Program-made: the position numbers and the translations under genes
Source of the DNA: an uncultured Bacilli bacterium
Lineage (GTDB): Bacteria > Bacillota_I > Bacilli_A > RF39 > UBA660
Assembly (NCBI GenBank): GCA_947589675.1
Contig: CANQCI010000008.1
Location: 1 to 47,984 of the forward strand
DNA: 47,984 bases
Reading direction: 5' to 3'
Shown here: positions 44,040 to 47,984 of the stretch, in pieces
Layout of the letters: every line of letters begins with the position of its first letter
How positions within the stretch are numbered: position 1 is the first letter of the stretch
The notes under the pieces: model-generated
What the model was told of the DNA's origin: nothing
Seen by the model: only the letters and a program-made list of their open reading frames with translations
The model's database searches: none

Positions 44040-44141
44040 TTAAATTTTCTTTTCTTCCTCTTCTTTTTCATAACTAAATAAATTTAATTCAGCTCTATTT
44101 ATTTTTTCTAACATTTCATTTAAAAAATATTCTATTTTCAT
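44040..44141 (-). CDS. Tiny ORF, 33 residues
   Basis: An ATG at 44141, preceded by GGTGAT, encodes MKIEYFLNEMLEKINRAEL followed by a Glu/Lys-rich tail. It is a predicted amphipathic helix. Nothing else is known; the ribosome-binding site is the only support. The rest of the gpsB-recU intergenic region holds no other gene. Confidence 0.4.
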   Translation of the reverse strand: MKIEYFLNEMLEKINRAELNLFSYEKEEEEKKI

Positions 44142-44304
44142 ATTATCACCAAATCTATCATATAATTATTTTTTTAATTATGCTTATTTTTCGACAAAAT
44201 TCTCCATATTTTTACTTTACTGTAAATTGACAATTCAAATTACTTTCCCAAGTATATTTTTTATAATCAAATAAAATTATGATATAATTAATATGGTGAG
44301 TGGT

Positions 44305-44880
44305 TTGCAATATCCTAATAATATCCAAAAAAATTATAGTAAAAATGTTAGTTATAGCAATCGCGGAATGGACTTAGAAAAAATAATTGAAGAAGCTAAT
44401 ATTTATTATCGGGAAAATGATATTGCTTATATTTTTAAAAAGCCCACGCCGATTGGGATTGTTAAAGTAGTTTATAATAATAAGGAAAGAAGAATCAAAG
44501 ATGCCTTTTATAAAACTCCTTCAACTTTAGACTTTAATGGTTTATATAAAGGTAAATATATTGAATTTGATGCCAAAGAAACCACTAATAAAACTTCTTT
44601 TCCTTTAAGTAATATTCATGAGCATCAAATAAAACATATAATTAATATTAATAACCATGGCGGAATAGTCTTTTTAATTATTTCTATTAATAGTGAATAT
44701 TATTTATTACCAGGACAAATATTAATTGATTTTCTAAATAGAGAAACAAGAAAAAGTATTCCCTATTTATTTATAAAAGAAAATGGTTATATTTTAAAAT
44801 ATAATTATCTAAAAGGGTTAGATTATATAAATGTTGTTGATAAATTAATTGGAGGAAGTTATGAAAAAAATGCGAATTAG
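44305..44880 (+). CDS. recU: Holliday junction resolvase RecU
   Basis: This 191-residue nuclease cuts four-way DNA junctions. It has YSNRGMDLEKIIEEAN, KKPTPIGIVKV, STLDFNGLYKGKYIEFDAKE (active-site D, E and K), TSFPLSNIHEHQI and the C-terminal YLKGLDYI. A TATAAT box (44283-44288) puts transcription start near 44295, beyond the ATG at 44293, so I prefer the TTG at 44305 with GGTGAG before it. This also matches the RecU start ...YPN. It overlaps ponA by 20 nt, as in Bacillus. Confidence 0.9.
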   Translation: MQYPNNIQKNYSKNVSYSNRGMDLEKIIEEANIYYRENDIAYIFKKPTPIGIVKVVYNNKERRIKDAFYKTPSTLDFNGLYKGKYIEFDAKETTNKTSFPLSNIHEHQIKHIININNHGGIVFLIISINSEYYLLPGQILIDFLNRETRKSIPYLFIKENGYILKYNYLKGLDYINVVDKLIGGSYEKNAN

Positions 44881-47431
44881 AAAAAATGAAAAAAAAGAAG
44901 CTAAACCAAAAAGACGAAAAGGAAAAATCTTTTCTATATTTTTATCATTATGTTTAATTGGGGGTATTGCCGTTGTTTCCCTCATTTTAGTTTTTGCCCT
45001 TTATGTTATTATAACATCTCCTGATTTTGATAAAGATAAATTATATTCCAAAGAAGCTTCGGTTATATATTATGCGGATGGAACAGAGTTAACCAGAATT
45101 GGGAATGAAAACCGAGTTTTAGTTACTTATGATCAACTTCCCCAAGTGTTAGTTGATGCGATTATAGCTACCGAAGACTCCCGTTTCTTTCAACACAGTG
45201 GTCTTGATATTGCTCGTTTTTCCAAAGCAACCATTGGGCAATTGTTAGGTCGCCCTGGAGCTGGGGGTGCTTCCACGATTACCATGCAAGTGGTTAAAAA
45301 AGTTTATACTAATAGTGAAGACGAAGGGCTTCCCGGATTAATTCGGAAAGCGACCGATATCTATATGTCCGTCTTTAAAATTGAAAGTAATTATACCAAA
45401 GAAGAAATTCTTGAGTTTTATGTTAATACTATGTGGTTTGCCCATGATGGTAATTTAAATTACACTGGCATAGCTGGGGTTGAACAAGGCTGCCAATATT
45501 ACTTTGGTAAATCTGTTTCCGACATCACTTTAGCTGAGGCCTCAATTATCGCCGGAATGTTCCAAAACCAAAGATTATATAATCCATATAAAAATCCTGT
45601 GGGGGTTCGCAACCGTCAAACTAAAGTTTTAACTTACATGGTAAACCATGGTTATATTACGGAACAAGAAAAAGAAGATGTCTTAAAAATTCCAATTGAA
45701 TCATTAGTAAGAGATCGTTCTAATGATGGAGATAGTTCAGTTAATCAAGCGGTTATTGACTATGTCCTTAATGAAGTTAGAGATAACACGGGTTTAGAAC
45801 CATTTGATACCCCATTAAAAATACATACCACTATTGTTCCTAATACCCAAAATGTTTTAAATCAATTAGAAAAAAATGAATTATTTGAATTTCCTAATGA
45901 TGTCATGCAAGAAGGTGTCGTTGTAACCAGTGTTAAAGATGGTTCAGTTATTGCTTTATCAGGGGGAAGAAATTATTTAGCTAAAGGTATTAACCGGGCT
46001 ACTGATGTCAAAAGACAACCAGGGTCAACTGCCAAAATCTTATTTGATTATGGTCCAGCTATTGAATATTTAAATTATTCGCCATCGACAATGTTATTAG
46101 ATGAACCTACAACTTATTCTAATGGCACCCCAATTAAAAACTCGGATGGCAAATACATGGGCGAAATTAACTTACGAACCGCTTTAGTTAATTCAAGAAA
46201 TATCCCAGCTCTTCGTACCTTTAAAGCGGTATATGCTAAAGATCCTAATTTAATTGTTAATTTTGTTCATTCCCTTGGCATAGATTATGGTAAAGATTTA
46301 TTTGAATCAGCTTCAATCGGAGGCTTTACCGGAGTTACTCCCCTTCAAATGAGTGCCGCTTATGGAGCATTTGCTCGAGGTGGTTACTACATTAAGCCTT
46401 ATGTCTATACCCAAATTGAAGTAGTTGAAACTGGGGAAGTTATTAATTACAAATATGAACAAACTCGAGTTATGAGTGCGGAAACAGCTTACATGATTAC
46501 TGATGTTTTAATTAGTGCCACCGAAGCTGGGGTTGGTGGTTGTAAAATAAGTGGTACCGACATTGCTTCCAAAGGGGGAACAAGTACCATTGATAGTGCA
46601 TCAGCTCAATCAATTGGTGTACCAACTTACACCACCATGGATGCTTGGAATATTACTTACGATCCTGAATATATAATTGCTCAGTGGATTGGTTATGATA
46701 TTACAACTAAAGATTATTACTTAACTAGTAAAGTTGGTAATAATGTCCGTAATGCGGTCATGAAAGCTATTGGTTCCCGAATTTATTCTCAAAATGTTCA
46801 ATTTGATAAACCAGAAGATGTTGTTCGAGTTGAAGTTGAAATTGGTACTTTCCCATCTCAATTAGCTAGTGAATTTACGCCAACTAACTTACGCCGCTAC
46901 GAATCATTTAAAGCTGGTACAGAACCAACGGAAGTATCAACTAGATTCTCTCAACTAGATGCTCCTACAAATGGCAACTATACTTTCAGTGGTAGTCAAT
47001 TAACCTTGACTTGGGATGGCATCCCTACTCCAGATGCTATTAATAATACTTATCTTCAAAATTTCTTTAATGAAAACTATCAAGAATATGCAAGTAAATA
47101 TTATGAACAACGTGTTAATTACAATCACTCTTATGTGGGAACATTAGGTTATAACATTTATCAAAAAGATGCCGCCGGCAATCTAACCTACTTAGGTCGG
47201 ACTGAGGGCACCAGTTATACAATTTCCAATGTTCCAAGTGGGGGAGCTACCTATGTTATCAAATCAGTTTACTCAATCTTTACAGCGAACATGAGTAATG
47301 GCTTAGAAATAAGTGTTAAAGCTATTGATAATAATGTCGATGATATGCTTGATAATAATGATGATAATACCCAAGATGATGATAACAACACCGAGCTACC
47401 AGATGAAAATGTTGATACAGGTTTAGACTAA
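44861..47431 (+). CDS. ponA: Class A penicillin-binding protein (PBP1)
   Basis: This 856-residue bifunctional peptidoglycan synthase has a cytoplasmic basic tail, a transmembrane helix (about 25-50), a GT51 glycosyltransferase domain (ATEDSRFFQHSGLD, GASTITMQVVKK, EFYVNTMWF), a transpeptidase domain with PGSTAK and NSRN, a fibronectin-like module and a Asp/Asn-rich C-terminal tail. The third active-site motif reads SKGGTS where K(T/S)G is normal. The ATG at 44861 has GGAGG upstream. It is co-transcribed with recU. Confidence 0.93.
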   Translation: MKKMRIRKNEKKEAKPKRRKGKIFSIFLSLCLIGGIAVVSLILVFALYVIITSPDFDKDKLYSKEASVIYYADGTELTRIGNENRVLVTYDQLPQVLVDAIIATEDSRFFQHSGLDIARFSKATIGQLLGRPGAGGASTITMQVVKKVYTNSEDEGLPGLIRKATDIYMSVFKIESNYTKEEILEFYVNTMWFAHDGNLNYTGIAGVEQGCQYYFGKSVSDITLAEASIIAGMFQNQRLYNPYKNPVGVRNRQTKVLTYMVNHGYITEQEKEDVLKIPIESLVRDRSNDGDSSVNQAVIDYVLNEVRDNTGLEPFDTPLKIHTTIVPNTQNVLNQLEKNELFEFPNDVMQEGVVVTSVKDGSVIALSGGRNYLAKGINRATDVKRQPGSTAKILFDYGPAIEYLNYSPSTMLLDEPTTYSNGTPIKNSDGKYMGEINLRTALVNSRNIPALRTFKAVYAKDPNLIVNFVHSLGIDYGKDLFESASIGGFTGVTPLQMSAAYGAFARGGYYIKPYVYTQIEVVETGEVINYKYEQTRVMSAETAYMITDVLISATEAGVGGCKISGTDIASKGGTSTIDSASAQSIGVPTYTTMDAWNITYDPEYIIAQWIGYDITTKDYYLTSKVGNNVRNAVMKAIGSRIYSQNVQFDKPEDVVRVEVEIGTFPSQLASEFTPTNLRRYESFKAGTEPTEVSTRFSQLDAPTNGNYTFSGSQLTLTWDGIPTPDAINNTYLQNFFNENYQEYASKYYEQRVNYNHSYVGTLGYNIYQKDAAGNLTYLGRTEGTSYTISNVPSGGATYVIKSVYSIFTANMSNGLEISVKAIDNNVDDMLDNNDDNTQDDDNNTELPDENVDTGLD

Positions 47432-47464
47432 AAGATGACAAGGAAATCCCTTGTCATCTTTTTC
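47431..47464 (+). terminator. Terminator of ponA
   Basis: GATGACAAGG pairs with CCTTGTCATC across a short loop, followed by TTTTT. Confidence 0.88.
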
Positions 47465-47710
47465 TAAAAATTTACGCTTGCAAAATCATCAATAATACGT
47501 TATTATATTAAGCGTTCCTTTAGGAATTATAGGAAACAGTAAGAAATTTATTATCTTTTCCTACCTTTCAAGACTATTATTCAAAAATTATCTTAATATA
47601 ATTATTATATCTTTATTTATAAAAGTTAACTAATCTCCTTTCATGACTGATAAATATATATAAAAATAGTCTTTAAAATAAATTATTAAATTTCTTACTA
47701 TTTTAAAAAC

Positions 47711-47749
47711 AAAAAAACTATCAATTCATCCCTTTTGATAGTTTTTTTA
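47711..47749 (+). terminator. Hairpin terminator without assigned gene
   Basis: ACTATCAA pairs with TTGATAGT around a loop with CATCCC, flanked by A7 and T7 runs. It could end a small RNA from the preceding 250 bp. Confidence 0.6.
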
Positions 47750-47837
47750 TTATGTTAAAAGAAGAATATCTCCCTTCTTGCCTAACATTATTATATACAA
47801 CTTATTAATAAAGATTCAATATTATAATTTATATTAA

Positions 47838-47907
47838 AACAGGCAACACTTTTTTGCGTGGAAAAATTTGCCTGTTTTAAGTTTCCGTAAAAATTTTTAT
47901 TTTCGTA
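47838..47907 (+). repeat. Solo copy of the IS right-end stem-loop
   Basis: Nearly identical to 35591-35661 (AACAGGCAACACTTTTTTGC and on), differing mainly in CATGTTACT versus AAGTTTCC. No transposase precedes it, so it is a remnant or a separately spread hairpin. Confidence 0.75.
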
Positions 47908-47984
47908 GTTACAGTTCAGTCAAGAGATAGATGAATAAATCTATCTTTTCCTTTAATTATATAACTTTTTTAAGAAAAATTTTA

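Larger units (their letters stand above)
47465..47984. other. Gene-free end of window with inverted repeats
   Basis: No ORF is supported. An imperfect inverted repeat has arms at 47538-47578 and 47665-47699 (AGTAAGAAATTTA ... AGACTATT). A separate terminator-like hairpin is at 47711-47749 (ACTATCAA/TTGATAGT plus T7), and an IS-end-like stem-loop at 47838-47907. The region may be a pile-up of element remnants or encode a small RNA. Confidence 0.5.

Overview
The window is AT-rich and reads with the standard bacterial code: UGA is a true stop (for example at 33708-33710) and Trp is UGG. The gene set is that of a low-GC Bacillota. It has a type B RNase P RNA next to gpsB, recU-ponA, rodZ-pgsA, a glmS ribozyme, a tyrosyl T-box leader and the spore-coat genes cotJAB, cotJC and a CotY/CotZ homologue. 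Small genes, many TTG starts and SipW-type signal peptides suggest an uncultured, probably gut-associated, spore-forming member of Bacilli near the Erysipelotrichia/RF39 radiation. That placement is inference.

Layout. 1-1784 holds the N-terminal part of a large secreted repeat protein (family member 1). 1879-5652 encodes asparagine synthase and an LTA-synthase-like phosphoglycerol transferase. 5850-9206 is a three-gene operon: a small membrane protein, a receptor with two solute-binding domains and a degenerate GGDEF domain, and a YihY/BrkB protein. 9308-11813 is a second SipW-type surface gene bracketed by two inverted copies of a ~150 bp MITE-like element. 11833-18525 is housekeeping (ligA, a nucleotidyltransferase, pcrA, a DD-carboxypeptidase). 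18702-21335 is a plus-strand accessory island: coiled-coil membrane protein, amidoligase, Fic protein. 21429-33710 carries the cotJ genes, a SpoIIIE/FtsK translocase, trmL, two thioredoxin-fold membrane proteins, glmS with its ribozyme, a large anchored protein with DNA-level repeats, an orphan PTS EIIB-like protein, the CotZ-like coat protein and a FtsW/RodA-type glycosyltransferase. 33816-35758 is an IS4-type insertion sequence whose transposase is split by a 448 bp iteron-rich MITE. 35766-42036 has two more SipW-type surface genes, a Tyr-rich probable coat protein and tyrS. 42152-47431 is pgsA, rodZ, rnpB, gpsB, a tiny ORF, recU and ponA.

The most interesting theme is the four-member SipW-type surface family. 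Three members have a simple repeat (T15, T15, (TA)9) in the spacer between promoter -35 and -10 boxes, the classic layout for slipped-strand phase variation. The fourth has nested palindromes over its promoter. At the 3' end of the 35766-37913 gene, just before a conserved RPSFYLN motif, about 35 codons switch abruptly to G/C-ending, mostly NNC codons. This is what a diversity-generating retroelement variable repeat in a C-type-lectin-like domain would look like. No reverse transcriptase or template repeat is in the window, so this remains a hypothesis. Mobile elements lie within about 10 bp of the stop codons of two of these genes.
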